NCBI GenBank assembly: GCA_947561585.1
Contig: CANNZV010000923.1
Coordinates: 372,001 to 436,000 of the forward strand
Reading direction: 5' to 3'
Source of the DNA: Caprella mutica
Taxonomy: Eukaryota; Arthropoda; Malacostraca; Amphipoda; Caprellidae
Length of the DNA stretch: 64,000 bases
Part shown: piece by piece, positions 21,098 through 33,603 of the stretch
Numbering within the stretch: position 1 is the stretch's first letter
How the letters are laid out: each line of letters starts with the position of its first letter
Program-made: the position numbers and the translations under genes
The notes under the pieces: generated by a model
What the model saw: the letters and a program-made list of their open reading frames with translations, nothing else
What the model was told of the DNA's origin: nothing
The model's database searches: none

Positions 21098-21520
21098 TTT
21101 TACTGCAGGACTGATGGCAGAAGTATCCTCTGGATTAGGCAGGACTATTATCACTCCTCCTATCCCCCGAGACTTTTAATTCTGTAAGTGAACGTCGTCA
21201 GTCCACCAAATGGCAGGAAAGTTTCAGAGAGTGTACCTATTGGTCTACCTTTAAGCCAAATTGCTTTACGGTGTAGAAGAGAAGTCTTCTTACATTTTGA
21301 CCTGAATTCAACTGGAAATTAACTCTACTCTACAAAATGAAACATGGAGGAAAATGAACATAAGGCAAAACGAGGTAAACTATCCGTTTCTTTACAGTTG
21401 GTGATTAAAATGATAAATTATTTGATAAGAATTCAATTGTAATTTAATATCAATTTGTATCTCTTTGTAAGTATAGTGCATATTTAGTTAGATGAATCTC
21501 GATGTATAGTGTCTGGAATT
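21098..21520. other. unique DNA
   Basis: Contains a 21-residue ORF from an ATG at about 21116 and a donor-like GTAAGTG at 21185, but no consistent exon could be built. Confidence 0.35.
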
Positions 21521-21522
21521 TT

Positions 21523-21735
21523 ACGATATAATTCGTTATTATATACGATATAATTCGTTATTATATACGATATAATTCGTTATTATATACGATATAATTC
21601 GTTATTATATACGATATAATTCGTTATTATATACGATATAATTCGTTATTATATACGATATAATTCGTTATTATATACGATATAATTCGTTATTATATAC
21701 GATATAATTCGTTATTATATACGATATAATTCGAT
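21523..21735. repeat. 22-bp ATTCGTTATTATATACGATA array
   Basis: Nearly 10 virtually identical 22-bp units. Homogeneity is higher than in most arrays here, implying recent expansion. Confidence 0.96.
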
Positions 21736-21942
21736 TAATAGATTTAATGAAAATCAACAGAATATGAATTACTCGACTCGTATAAGACTTCGCTAATCAT
21801 TTTAATATAAAAAATATCTTATAATCTGAAAGATAAAACTACAGAAAAGTTAATATGCATTTTCATTATAATTATCATCAAATATAAATTAATTTCCTCA
21901 TGAATTCAAATAGCATATTTGAATAACTTTATGGATAACATT

Positions 21943-22075
21943 GGAGGCTATTTAAACTCTGCGTTGAAGGTTTTTTCAGTTTTCGAGCTTTCGAATTTTC
22001 AAGCTTTCAAAAAAGAAGAAAAAAATAAAAAAAATAAAAAACCCTCAACGCAGAGTTTAATTAATAACCTCAAAT
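21943..22075. mobile_element. foldback miniature element, AAACTCTGCGTTGA arms
   Basis: About 130 bp. The left arm GGAGGCTATTTAAACTCTGC is complementary to the right arm ending GCAGAGTTTAATTAATAACCTC. The interior is TTCGAGCTTTCGAATTTTC followed by an A-rich run. Appears once in the window. Confidence 0.7.
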
Positions 22076-22354
22076 ATTATGGATTCCCCGTTGTGTTTGA
22101 ATCTCTTCAATCAAACTACTCTAGACATGATGTAATGAATAGTTAGCAATAGATTTGAATCAGTTTAACTATCGTCAAACGAATTATGCTAATACCATAT
22201 ACTATCTCTCCACTACGAATGGTAAACTAATTATTTATCGATGACATGGAACAATACATAAACGACTTCTCTAATGTGATGGTATATGAGTAATTGAGTT
22301 TAACCAAACAAACTTGCACTGTAGACAAAATTTACAGTAGTGACAATGGAGGAG

Positions 22355-22740
22355 TTTGGTGTACGTGACGTCATCAGAGCAACAATTAAAATTATGCTTC
22401 AAAATATATTGTCATGATTAGGGTTATGACAATATGCTTTTAAAATCATAGATCTTTAGAATATCACAGAAGGAACATATAATTTCCTAAAAATATCATA
22501 TAACAGAGCAACAGTTTCAGATGGTATTAAAGGTAATTAAAGTGAGTAAAGCTATAGAAACTCATTAGTTATTGTTACAGTAACAGATCTAGTCAGATGC
22601 TCTAAGACCCTAAAATAAGAAGAATGAGTGAGCATCTCTATTTTTAAATTCGCACTCTTTCATTTCGCCACAGTAGGGTAAATTGGTACTGGAGTGTGGT
22701 GCTCTGATGACGTCACACACTCTATAACCTGATTTCACTT
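22355..22740. mobile_element. palindromic element with TGACGTCA arms, interrupted
   Basis: The left arm GTACGTGACGTCATCAGAGC pairs with the right arm TGCTCTGATGACGTCACACA. The flanking phrase AACCTGATT after the right arm is shared with the member at 13108-13370, supporting one family. A fragment of a family-2 MITE lies inside (22419-22475). Confidence 0.7.
22419..22475 (+). mobile_element. family-2 MITE fragment
   Basis: TAGGGTTATGACAATATGC followed by AAAATCATAGATCTTTAGAA matches the left end of the family-2 elements at 46775, 52654 and 54457. The rest of the element is missing. It sits inside the CRE-palindrome element. Confidence 0.75.
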
Positions 22741-22741
22741 C

Positions 22742-23428
22742 CAAGTCAATTCTGATAACTGAGGCCAAGGTACGTCATGGAAGACATCATTCAATGTTAT
22801 AATATATAACCTTTTGAGATTTATGGCCCCTATTGAACCAAACTATCCATAAATAACATCAAGTGTGGAGACTATAACGTTATTTGAAAAGTTAGGCGAG
22901 GCACTTAGAAGTCGTTCATGTATCGCTCGTAAATCATCTGCCATTGGTTTTAGATTAACAAAACACGGAGTTGAACGTGTACTTTGTTAGGTTTGTGTTA
23001 GATGAATGTGATAATATAATAAAATTTGAGATCCTTCCATTTCTGAAATGACTAGTTTTATGCAAAAATAGTTTTAGATATTTAGACCAATTTTTTTTCA
23101 AAATATTAATTATTAATATTTATCAAATGAAATATTTGAATAATAAATACCTTTCAAAACTAATATTTTTTGATTTTATAGTCTTATTCTAGATAAAATT
23201 TGAATTAATTGTAACATATTATCTATTTATATCCACATATCACCCATATACATTAGGATCGAACAGAAACGGAGCCTGTCCGATCCTTATTCTCTATTCA
23301 TGTACAATTGTACATACATGCTCCGCTCTTATTACGGCTCAGACTTATGACAATCGAATAAGTGTGGGACATGTCTCGCTTTCATTTTAGCCTGTAAATG
23401 AATAGAGTGAATGTTAAGAGTGTATGCT
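22742..23428. other. unique AT-rich DNA
   Basis: No gene or repeat supported. A short inverted phrase TGTACAATTGTACA lies at about 23301. Confidence 0.45.
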
Positions 23429-23430
23429 GA

Positions 23431-23659
23431 CACTTGGCCGAATGGATATTTGACGTAAATTTGGTTGAACGGGTATTTGGCCGGAAGTAAAATTTCCAGC
23501 AGGAAGGCTGGAATTTTTTTTCTCTTCAATGGCTTTTGTACTTGTTATCATTATTGGTTATTATATTAAATAAAGTTATTATTTTTCAAAATAAAATGTA
23601 TTTCAGGTAAATATGAGCTCGGCCAAATGTCCTTCGATGTTTTCATTCGACCAAATAGC
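23431..23659. mobile_element. possible element with TTGGCCGAATGGATATTTG ends
   Basis: Left: TTGGCCGAATGGATATTTG and a second TTGAACGGGTATTTGGCCGG. Right: CTCGGCCAAATGTCC and TTCGACCAAATAG in opposite orientation. The ends therefore form inverted repeats, each a partial duplicate of the phrase that builds the 16-bp array at 12106-12363. Confidence 0.5.
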
Positions 23660-23976
23660 AGATATTTTTTCTAGAGTATCCTAAAAAATAGAATGTGTAT
23701 ATTTCGATAATAATAAACTCTACATAGTTAAAGACAAAAAGGAACATAATTGAACATATATAACTCTATAAATAATGAACATAATAAAAAAGAAACATAC
23801 ATGAACAAATGCATGTAGAATACCGTAGCTTTTAAAAATAATATTAATAGTCATCCTAATATTTCATTTAAAAACATGGTCTTCATTTTAGTTTTGACTA
23901 AATTAAGACTTACATGCTTCTGTTCCACTGGAATAAAGTTCAGAACTTTTATCCCGCTGTAATGCATTATTCTTTT

Positions 23977-24352
23977 ACTTTCCATGTAGGTATTACAACC
24001 TTTTCATGTAGGTATTACAACCTTTTCATGTAGGTATTACAACCTTTTCATGTAGGTATTACAGCTTTTTCATGTAGGTATTACAACCTTTTCATGTAGG
24101 TATTACAACCTTTTCATGTAGGTATTACAACCTTTTCATGTAGGTATTACAGCTTTTTCATGTAGGTATTACAACCTTTTCATGTAGGTATTACAACCTT
24201 TCCATGTAGGTATTACAAATTTTTCATTTTTTCATGTAGGTATTACAACCTTTTCATGTAGGTATTACAAATTTTTCATTTTTTCATGTAGGTATTACAA
24301 CCTTTTCATGTAGGTATTACAACCTTTTAATGTAGGTATTACAACCTTTCCA
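23977..24352. repeat. 22-bp CATGTAGGTATTACAACC array
   Basis: About 17 units of 22 bp (TTTTCATGTAGGTATTACAA) with variants AGCTTT and AATTTTTCATTTT. The longer variant unit appears twice, 60 bp apart, as a duplicated block. Confidence 0.95.
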
Positions 24353-24508
24353 TTAATAACTTAAAAGATATACAAGTTAAAGAAGGAATGTTCCATTATT
24401 TAGGGATATACCAATAAATAACACTGTGTGTGTTTCTTCTCAATGGAGAGCATTGGAAATTTACGACCGGTCCTAATGTGGAAATATGTGTACCTATCAT
24501 CCAAAATA

Positions 24509-24583
24509 ATGACTTCCTGTGACGTCATCAGTGAATGGGGCCTCGAACGCCGCTGCTTTTCATACGTATTTGGAGAAAAAAAG
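24509..24583 (+). CDS. candidate first coding exon, unknown protein
   Basis: An ATG at 24509 (A at -3) opens exactly 25 codons that run into a strong donor, AAAAAG|GTGAGTAA (intron from 24584). The peptide begins MTSCDVISEWGLERRCFSYV. The stretch has balanced base composition, in contrast to the AT-rich DNA on both sides. It contains TGACGTCATCA, a full CRE site also found in the palindromic elements at 13108 and 22355, so part of it might be element-derived. No downstream exon located and no family recognised. Confidence 0.3.
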
Positions 24584-24589
24584 GTGAGT

Positions 24590-27465
24590 AACGATGGCGT
24601 AATTTAAGAGCCTTTTTTCAATTACTATCAATTTATCAGAATTGGAAAAAAATTTAAAGAGAAAAATCGAAGAAATAAATATAATGCTAAAAAATTCAAA
24701 TATTAAAAAAATTATATGAGGAAAATGAAGATCTTTTTTTTAAAAACATGTTTATGATTTATATTTTAAAATTCAAAGCATGGTCGAATTCGAAAATAAT
24801 AAATGAAAAATTCCAATTTTTTTCAAAATTAAAAAAAAAAAAATCCAAAAACATTTTTTTTTCCAAAAATACATTTTTTTTAAATTCCAATTCTTCATCA
24901 GGAATCGATCAGTTTTTTTCAGTGCACATAGGCTCCTTTATTTGTATAACACACATAGAGCAGTCATTAGCTATTGCCTACCACATACACACACACATAC
25001 ACACATACAGACTCCCTCACTCAGAAGCCAAAAAACTTTACTTTTAGTAACGTTTCCGACTGCACAGAAGTAGCTCATCCGGTTGCCACTCTAGGACGCT
25101 TTTTCAGACGATTTTCTGTACATGGACTCAAAATCACTAAAGTTTCACCCGGCCCAAAAAAAAGTTTTACTCGTAATCATTCAATGAGAAAATAAAAATG
25201 GTGCCCTATATTTATCATTAAAAAAAGCATCAGTTAAAAGTTATTTATACTTATTGAATTCATGGCACTTCCATCACTATTCATAGTATTTTACTGAAAA
25301 TATCTGATGAAAATTAATTAATTTACGGCAATTCTTATAAAGACGAATTAATTTTGTATTCAGGACTGTAATCAAACATTAAAATTAGAAAACTTTTCTG
25401 TATCCTTTACACTCTTTAAAAATATTCTTCACTGGAAACATAAAAAAACTAATTACACTTGTTTCACAAAAAGATTTTTCTATCAGAAAAATAATACATA
25501 AAGAATGAGTACAAAATCTGTATTTGTCAACTACTGCTTTTCTTCTATACTAATCCAGTATACAAATAAATTAAGCGCGAATGTCCTGGAAGCTCTTTTT
25601 TCGATCATGAAGCATATTCAGATGAACTACCAATTTAAATTGAAGGAATATATATTACCTACATATATTTCAAATATAAATGAATAGAAAGAGCATTGCT
25701 ATCATTGGAAATCTGAGTACACTATCACAGTGTTGAACTACAGCATACAGGATTTGCGTTCGAATGCACTAGGCAATAGAGATCTTATCATTATTTTTGT
25801 CTCTATTAATCAATTGAAATAGGATGATATCTCCTCACATTATTAATAAAAGATGGTACACAGACCTGATGTATGAATAGTCTTTGAAGTGAATACATCA
25901 AAGATATCTAGAAATTCATTTTGCTCAAATTATTCAATTGCATCGATAATTTTTTTTATTGAAATGACGTATGATAGGTATGTGCTAAATACCTCATGCA
26001 ATTTATGATCTTTATATTACAAAATTAATTCTTTAATTAACTTTCGATAGAATCAAAATCTTGAGATGAAATATATATTCATTTTAACCATTTACTTATA
26101 TAACAGAACAAACTGTATATACATGGAAATACTAAAACTACTACATAAAAAAAGTTCAGAGTTTTATATACATATTATGAAGTCCAAAAATATAGTTCTA
26201 AATTTTTTAGAATCAAACCTTCATATTGTTTAAAATATCACAGACTTTACTCAATATCAACGCTACCTTTTATAAAGATCGTCCTTATATATATCGATTC
26301 ACAATATGATAAAATAAAAAATATATATTATATATACTTCTGTACTACCACTACGGGCGATATTATCTCCCCTTTGAGTTGTCTATCTGTCCTCGTGTTC
26401 TGTTCTCATCTCGTCAAGAATGGAGTTGAGTTCAAGTCTTCTTTATGATGCACAAATTGATGGTAAATTCGATTACGGCACTTCATAGGAGAATACGATT
26501 TCTCGGGATTAGAGAGGAGAACTGTTCTGCACATATAACTAGAGCTTCGTAAGCTTTATTTGGCTTACTGTTTGCACTCGGATTTGAGTGATTGCGTAAT
26601 CGAATTCAATGAATGTGTTAGGTTCTTCATATATAGTGAAGTTAGTCATATTAATAAACAAATTGAAATTATTGATAAAGTAATGTTAATGTATATATAA
26701 ATTGTAGTCAAAAATTACATACAGTGAATCTTGTCTCCCAGAACAAAAAAATATATATTATAAAGATTCAATACATGTGTCGTAGTTCTAAAAAGTTAAT
26801 TTTTTTTTGTAGAGTTGATCAAAATTTGTGATAAAATTTTATTTTCAATTTTTATGAAGATTATTGGAGTACTATATAAATGAATAGATATGCAAACCGT
26901 TAAAATTAACAGAATTATTATTAATTTTTATCTTATTCATTAGGCAATGTTGTAGATAAATAAACATACGTAAGCAAAACGAAGTGAAAATTTTAAAAAT
27001 AATTTCAAAAGTGTTTTTTAATCATCTTCTATTATTGAAATCAGATTTTATTTATATATTTTCAAAAGAATTATTTCAGTTGCAATTTCTCAGATTATTA
27101 TGTTTAATTATAAAAAAAAATCTTACTATCACGGCAACCCATTTCGCAAAATTGACTCGCCCTCTTTCACCCACATACTTCCCTCTTATTTCCCCTTTTT
27201 TCCAGCACAACCCTGTGTAAATTCCAGGCCCTCTGTTTTTTATCAGGATCGTAAATCTACTATCGCGAAATGAGTTCAACTTTATCAAATCTTTTCTCGG
27301 CCTTTACGACGACCAAAGGAAATTACGATCAACATAATTCTCTGATCGCAGCGATACTCCATTTTAAATATTTTCATCTTCGGTACCTTCTACGTACACT
27401 GTCTTAAGATGGAGGAAAAAATATCATTTATTATATTATATAGAAGTAAATGAAAGGAGGATGCA
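24590..27465. other. long AT-rich unique region
   Basis: Nearly 3 kb without arrays or MITEs. It holds a short CA-rich microsatellite (24982-25009) and a more balanced patch at 26335-26620, where a 22-residue ORF starts at 26420 (MELSSSLLYDAQIDG, with a donor-like GGTAAAT after it). Other frames of 60-99 residues are lysine/phenylalanine-rich and look like chance. It may be intronic. Confidence 0.4.
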
Positions 27466-27471
27466 TAATGG

Positions 27472-27697
27472 AATGAATCTTCTCTATAATGAAATCCTTT
27501 ATAGTGAATATAAAGGAATTAGTTTTTATATGAAACAAATTTTCTTTAGTCTGCCCTAAAATGACCATCATTTTTCTATAAGAAGTGGTGCTCATTTATG
27601 GCAGACTAAAGAATTTTTTTTTACTATAGAGGCTACTTCTTTAATCAGAACACAACATTCACTATAGAGGATTTCATTATAGAGGAGTTATACTGTA
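27472..27697. mobile_element. pogo-like MITE (CTATAGTGAA / TACTGTA ends)
   Basis: The right end GAGGAGTTATACTG is followed by TA; the left end is diverged (TTCTCTATAATGAAATCC). The interior carries TTTAGTCTGCC and, inverted, GGCAGACTAAAG. It shares this layout with 46457-46773. CAGT-type ends with TA duplications are typical of pogo/Tigger-type elements; assignment is by end pattern only. Confidence 0.75.
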
Positions 27698-27825
27698 GCG
27701 ATATAGAGTATTTTAAAATATATACAAAATTAAATTATTAAAATAATCATTGGATGTTAACAGTTAAAAAAATCATATGAATTGATTATGAGGGCAAAAG
27801 AGGGGCAGTCAACTGTGCGAAATAG

Positions 27826-29752
27826 GTTATATTTAAGAATTGTTAAATTAGAATTCAGAATTGTTATATTATAATACAGAATTGTTATATTAGAATTCAG
27901 AATTGTTATATTATAATACAGAATTGTTATATTAGAATTCAGAATTGTTATATTATAATACAGAATTGTTATATTAGAATTCAGAATTGTTATATTATAA
28001 TACAAAATTGTTAAATTAGAATTCAGAATTGTTATATTATAATACAGATTTGTTATATTAGAATTCAGAATTGTTATATTATAATACAGAATTGTTATAT
28101 TAGAATTCTGAATTGTTAAATTAGAATTCAGAATTGTTATATTATAATACAGAATTGTTATATTAGAATTCAGAATTGTTATATTATAATACAGAATTGT
28201 TATATTAGAATTCAGAATTGTTATATTATAATACAGAATTGTTATATTATAATTCAGAATTGTTATATTATAATTCAGAATTATTATATTATAATACAGA
28301 ATTATTATATTATAATACAGAATGGTTATATTATAATACAGAATTGTTATATTATAACACAGAATGGTTATATTATAATTCAGAATTGTTATATTAGAAT
28401 TCAGAATTGTTATATTATAATACAGAATTGTTATATTATAACACAGAATGGTTATATTATAATTCAGAATTGTTATATTATAATCCAGAATTGTTATATT
28501 ATAATACAGAATTGTTATATTATAATTCAGAATTGTTATATTATAATACAGAATGGTTATATTATAATTCAGAATTGTTATATTATAATTCAGAATTGTT
28601 ATATTATAATTCAGAATTGTTAGATTATAATTCAGAATTGTTATATTATAATTCAGAATTGTTATATTATAATTCAGAATTGTTATATTATAATTCAGAA
28701 TTGTTAGATTATAATTCAGAATTGTTATATTATAACACAGAATTGTTATATTATAATACAGAATTGTTATATTATAATACAGAATGGTTATATTATAATT
28801 CAGAATTGTTATATTATAACACAGAATTGTTATATTATAATACAGAATTGTTATATTATAATACAGAATTGTTATATTATAATACAGAATGGTTATATTA
28901 TAATTCAGAATTGTTATATTATAATTCAGAATTGTTATATTATAATACAGAATGGTTATATTATAATACAGAATTGTTATATTATAATACAGAATTGTTA
29001 TATTATAATCCAGAATTGTTATATTATAATACAGAATTGTTATATTATAACACAGAATGGTTATATTATAATTCAGAATTGTTATATTATAACACAGAAT
29101 TGTTATATTATAATACAGAATTGTTATATTATAATACAGAATTGTTATATTATAATACAGAATGGTTATATTATAATTCAGAATTGTTATATTATAATTC
29201 AGAATTGTTATATTATAATACAGAATGGTTATATTATAATACAGAATTGTTACATTATAATTCAGAATTGTTATATTATAATTCAGAATTGTTATATTAT
29301 AATACAGAATTGTTATATTATAATCCAGAATTGTTATATTATAATACAGAATTGTTATATTATAATTCAGAATTGTTATATTATAATACAGAATGGTTAT
29401 ATTATAATTCAGAATTGTTATATTATAATTCAGAATTGTTATATTATAACACAGAATGGTTATATTATAATTCAGAATTGTTACATTATAATACAGAATT
29501 GTTATATTATAATTCAAAATTGCTATATTATAACACAGAATGGTTATATTATAATTCAGAATTGTTACATTATAATACAGAATTGTTATATTATAACACA
29601 GAATGGTTATATTATAATTCAGAATTGTTATATTATAATTCAGAATTGTTATATTATAATTCAGAATTGTTATATTATAACACAGAATGGTTATATAATA
29701 ATTCAGAATTGTTACATTATAATTCAGAATTGTTACATTATAATACATTATA
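27826..29752. repeat. 21-bp satellite-like array, about 92 units
   Basis: Units of 21 bp (TTATATTATAATTCAGAATT and a G) with point variants TAC/TTC/TCC/CAC before AG and TTG/TGG after GAA. The left third alternates TTAGAATTCAG with TTATAATACAG units in a 42-bp rhythm; the right part shows a 13-unit (273-bp) higher-order block. The period leaves a 663-residue minus frame (TILYYN repeats) and a 448-residue plus frame (LYYNSEL repeats); neither looks like a real protein. Confidence 0.97.
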
Positions 29753-29759
29753 AACTAAG

Positions 29760-30895
29760 AAAATGACAATATAGATTAAATATATAGATTTATTGGGAAA
29801 ATTATACTATTTTTAAAAGGGACATCTCCATCAAAATAGGTTTCAATAACTAAATACTTATATTTTCTCTAAAATTTTGTAAAATAAATATCATATAATT
29901 CCCTCCGTGCAAACCATGCTTTAAAAATCATTTCCGGGGACATGATTCGTCTTCATCAACTGTGAATATTAAGAATTTAGGAATATTAAGGAATTTCTCC
30001 AACGGTATTTTTTTCACCATGTCTCTTTCGTACAGACACAAGCCATTAATCATATTATGTAGGGAGAGAGCAGTTTAAACCTACTGAAATAGCTATGGTG
30101 GGGCCATAGAAGATTATGTGAGAGGACGTTTTTTTTAATTTCCGGAAGCATATCGTAACTTTTCCGAATTATTTTTTTTTCCAATATTTTTTTTCAAAAA
30201 ATAAATTTCAAAATAGGTTATTTTTTTCGAAATATGTTTTTCATAGACATTTCTTTAATTGAATTATAATTTTTCATTTAAGAAAAACTGAAATAATTTT
30301 TATTTTTTATAAAATATTTAATTTTCAAACAAAAAATGACCCTATAGCAATTCATTTTGTAACCATAATACTATTGACCAGCATGCAAACTCAATACTTG
30401 CTGATATCACATTCATACTCGACACTTTTCATCTCAAAATGTCCGTACAATGTTCACCTGAACATTCAATAGAGTCCTTTGAAAAATAGATCTTTGGTTC
30501 CACTCAGTCTGCTCTAGAAAAGTCAGGTTAATTTTCACACTGCACATATAAAAAATAACATGTATGTATAAGATCATCAACACTACAAAAAATACTTATT
30601 TTAAATCTAGTTTAAGATGATGCCAGTTTCAATTGAATCCTTCAGGCTTTGACACATCTTTGATAATTCGAATACTCTTCAAAATCGCGAAATTACAATA
30701 CGTTAATCATCTGTTTAATTAATATAACATTGATTAGATTTTGTAGCTGATATCATAAATAAGTAAAATAATATTTTTCTGAAACAATCTCAAAGACTGC
30801 ACCTGAGGTGAAGCTTTAAGAGAGAAAAAAAAACAATAAAGTCATCTAAAATAAATCTCGAGAGGCTTATAGGCTGTGTCTAGAAATCGAGACAA
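29760..30895. other. unique AT-rich DNA
   Basis: One dispersed monomer TATGGTGGGGCCATAGAAG at about 30092. The rest shows no gene or repeat. Confidence 0.45.
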
Positions 30896-30899
30896 TATA

Positions 30900-31482
30900 T
30901 TACTGTGTTTGTGCGAGGAGGAGTACGTCATTCTTCCTATCAATAAAACCAATACTATCGTTCTTTCGAGTGAATCTGAAGAGTTTCACGATAAATCCTG
31001 AGAATAATCTTGTGGCTTTCAAAAGGCCGAACATTAGAGCAATGGTTACATTCACAGTTTCCATTTCTGAGCGATCCGTGTAGTAGTACAAGCTTTCGTG
31101 CTTCCACGGCCCGTCTAATAAAGAAATGGGGGATGCCAAGGATTTGTGCCGCTGCTGCTGCGGCCGGCCCATTACAAATACACTATTTGGGATTTTCGGA
31201 AGGGATTTTTTTGAAAGTAAAGTATTCTATATTACCGGTCATTTCCCGTTCCTGGGGACTTCCATTTTTGGAATTGGATTGATAAAAGAAATATAAAAAG
31301 AGAAGAAGAAGGCCGGAGAGAATGATAGCGGTTGAGGGCGGAAATTGCGATGGCGAAATAAGAAGATTGCGGGATGTGTTCGAGACGTATCGTCTCACTC
31401 TAACGATCTGAAAAGCACACAACAATTCACTCAATAAAAGCGTCATATTTTCAACTGAAAAGGATCTCTTTATATCGTTCAA
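30900..31482 (-). CDS. weak candidate coding region, two adjacent minus-strand frames
   Basis: Two minus-strand frames lie end to end: 31183-31482 (99 residues from TTG, with a hydrophobic stretch AIILSGLLLLFLYFFY that could span a membrane) and 30900-31172 (90 residues from ATG, start MGRPQQQRHKSLASPISLL). The block is G+C-richer than the flanks and non-repetitive. A 90-residue frame is also open on the + strand, so coding strand is uncertain. No convincing donor or acceptor joins the frames, and no family is recognised. It could be a promoter-proximal G+C patch rather than coding. Confidence 0.17.
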
Positions 31483-31489
31483 TTGATTT

Positions 31490-32440
31490 CCAAAATTTTA
31501 TCAGATCTACTGTAACACAATTCTATTCAGTGAACCAATCCCTTCTCCCCCGTTCCCACCCACTTCCCCAAGATAGATATTTCGTTCTTGCTGTCGTCGA
31601 AATACCACTGAATGTTTTCAACCAAATTTCATTCGGTGATTTGTCCCGTGAGAAAAATCTAAGAATGGAGGAGCACTTTTCTAGATCTTGATAAAAATGT
31701 TTCAGAAAGCTTTCCTAAACTTTCACAGCAAAAGTCTGATCGAATAACTTTCAGAATTTGGTTAGGGTGTGTGGTGGCTCTTTCGAATGCTGTAGTGTTT
31801 TGTTTTGATAGCACGCGGGAGAAGAAAATCTTCTATGTTTCAAGGAAAAGGCGATTAAACTTTAAGCTCAAAATAGTTCATATAAAATCCGGAAGATTTT
31901 GTAACAGAACGCTCCCTTGAAAACATGATGGAAAATTGCACAAGATCAAATGATTAAATAACTTTCGCTATTTAATTATAAACTGCTTCACTGCACAAAT
32001 ATTTTGATGTTTTTTTCCTACTTGGACGATGTATCTATTTCAAGAAAACTTCAGACGAGGGGTTTATTGATTTTGTAGAGCGATCAACAGCAATTTTGTG
32101 AGTTAATTTTGAAATGTAGCTTTATTTATTTATCTACAAATAATTCCAATATATAATCATTATATAGATTAAGTATATTATAAATTGACGTAATTGAAGA
32201 AATATTAAAAAAGATACAGGTTTACAAATAGAAAAAGTTTCCAGTAATATTACAGATCTGGTTTTATATTTAAAAAAAAAATCTCTCAACATAGGTTTTA
32301 TTTATAATAACTGACTCTAAATATTTATAACTGATATCATTGACAGAAAAATTTACCCAACATAATCTTCCATGACCATAAGTATCTCTCTTGGTGAGTA
32401 CCTACAGAAAACGGAGGATCGACGATCTCAATTTCTGACT
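31490..32440. other. unique DNA
   Basis: Includes a C-rich patch at 31540-31580. No supported gene. Confidence 0.4.
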
Positions 32441-32543
32441 GGATTACAGTATGACAAATTTCGCATCAGTGCTTTCGCCTGATGATTCTTCCCTGTTTTC
32501 TCCGTCTGTTATCATAGCTAACATAACAACAGGCTGGATAACA

Positions 32544-32557
32544 GGGGGGGGGGGGGG
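32544..32557. repeat. poly-G run of 14
   Basis: Fourteen consecutive G on the + strand, unusual for such an AT-rich window. Opposite-strand proline/glycine ORFs of 60-87 residues cross it and are not trusted, because the run length is prone to slippage and sequencing error. Confidence 0.95.
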
Positions 32558-32702
32558 AGAGGTTGGGAGACAGGGTTTTGGATCTGATGCTCCTGGAAAC
32601 AATTTGCCAGAGAATTTGTATGGAAGTAAACATAGAATTGATATGCAAGGGACGGCAACAAGGTTGTTTGCGTACATCGAAATATTATTGTGACAAGAAG
32701 AT

Positions 32703-33175
32703 ATCAAATACTACTGAGGGAGTGATAGGGATTAAAGAAATGATTAAAAGAAATGATAGGGATTAAAGAAATGATTAAAAGAAATGATAGGGATTAAAGA
32801 AATGATTAAAAGAAATGATAAGGATTAAAGAAATGATAGAGATTAAAGAAATCATTATATGAAATGATAGGGATTAAAGAAATGATTGGAGTTTATATAA
32901 ATGATAGGGAATAAAAGAAATGATAGGGATTAATAGAAAAGATAGAGATTAAAATAAAAAGGTTAATAGAAATGATAGGGATTAATAGAAATGATAAGGA
33001 TTAAAAAAATAATAGTAATGCTAGGGATTAAAAGAGATGATAAAGATTAAATGAAATGATAGGGATTAAAAAAGATGATAGGGATTAATAGAAATGATAA
33101 GGATTAAAATAAATGATAGGGATTAAAATAAATGATATAAATTATAAGAAATGACAGAGAATAAAAAAATAGATG
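32703..33175. repeat. degenerate GAAATGATAGGGATTAAA repeat
   Basis: About 25 copies of an 18-20 bp phrase; a longer 39-bp unit (GAAATGATTAAAAGAAATGA) repeats cleanly at the left edge, and the array decays rightward. Confidence 0.9.
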
Positions 33176-33603
33176 GGTTTTCTGAATTAAAAAATAAAAT
33201 TTTATTTAAAATCTATACATGATTAATTTCCTGTTTATAAAATAATTTATATAATTATCCTATAACTAATACTTAATTTATAATTTTAATTTTATCCACC
33301 ATGAATAATATATCTATTAATCCATCTATGATTCGTTATATATTTTTCTACGATTAATAAAATATTTAATCAGTTAGAATGGTCTCCTTTCATTTTAATG
33401 TAACATTTTTAATCATTGAACCTCTTTCCTTTCATTTTATTTTCATTACAGTAATGGCTTTAGACATAAAATAAATAAAATAAATCTACCTACAATATGT
33501 CATACATCAATGAATAATAAAATACAAACTAATGAATAAAACATTGAATAAGGAATTTGTTGAAAAGGATTATCTTAACTTGTTACTACCTACGATATTA
33601 TAA

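Noticed and set aside
24748..25195. 99- and 73-residue frames
   Set aside because: Lysine/phenylalanine-rich and CA-microsatellite-derived; no splice or start support.
27757..29753. 663-residue (-) and 448-residue (+) reading frames
   Set aside because: Pure 7-residue repeats from a 21-bp array, open on both strands, with no non-repetitive domain or start context.
32444..32707. Frames across the poly-G run (87 and 80 residues)
   Set aside because: Depend on the exact length of a 14-G homopolymer, and both strands are open.
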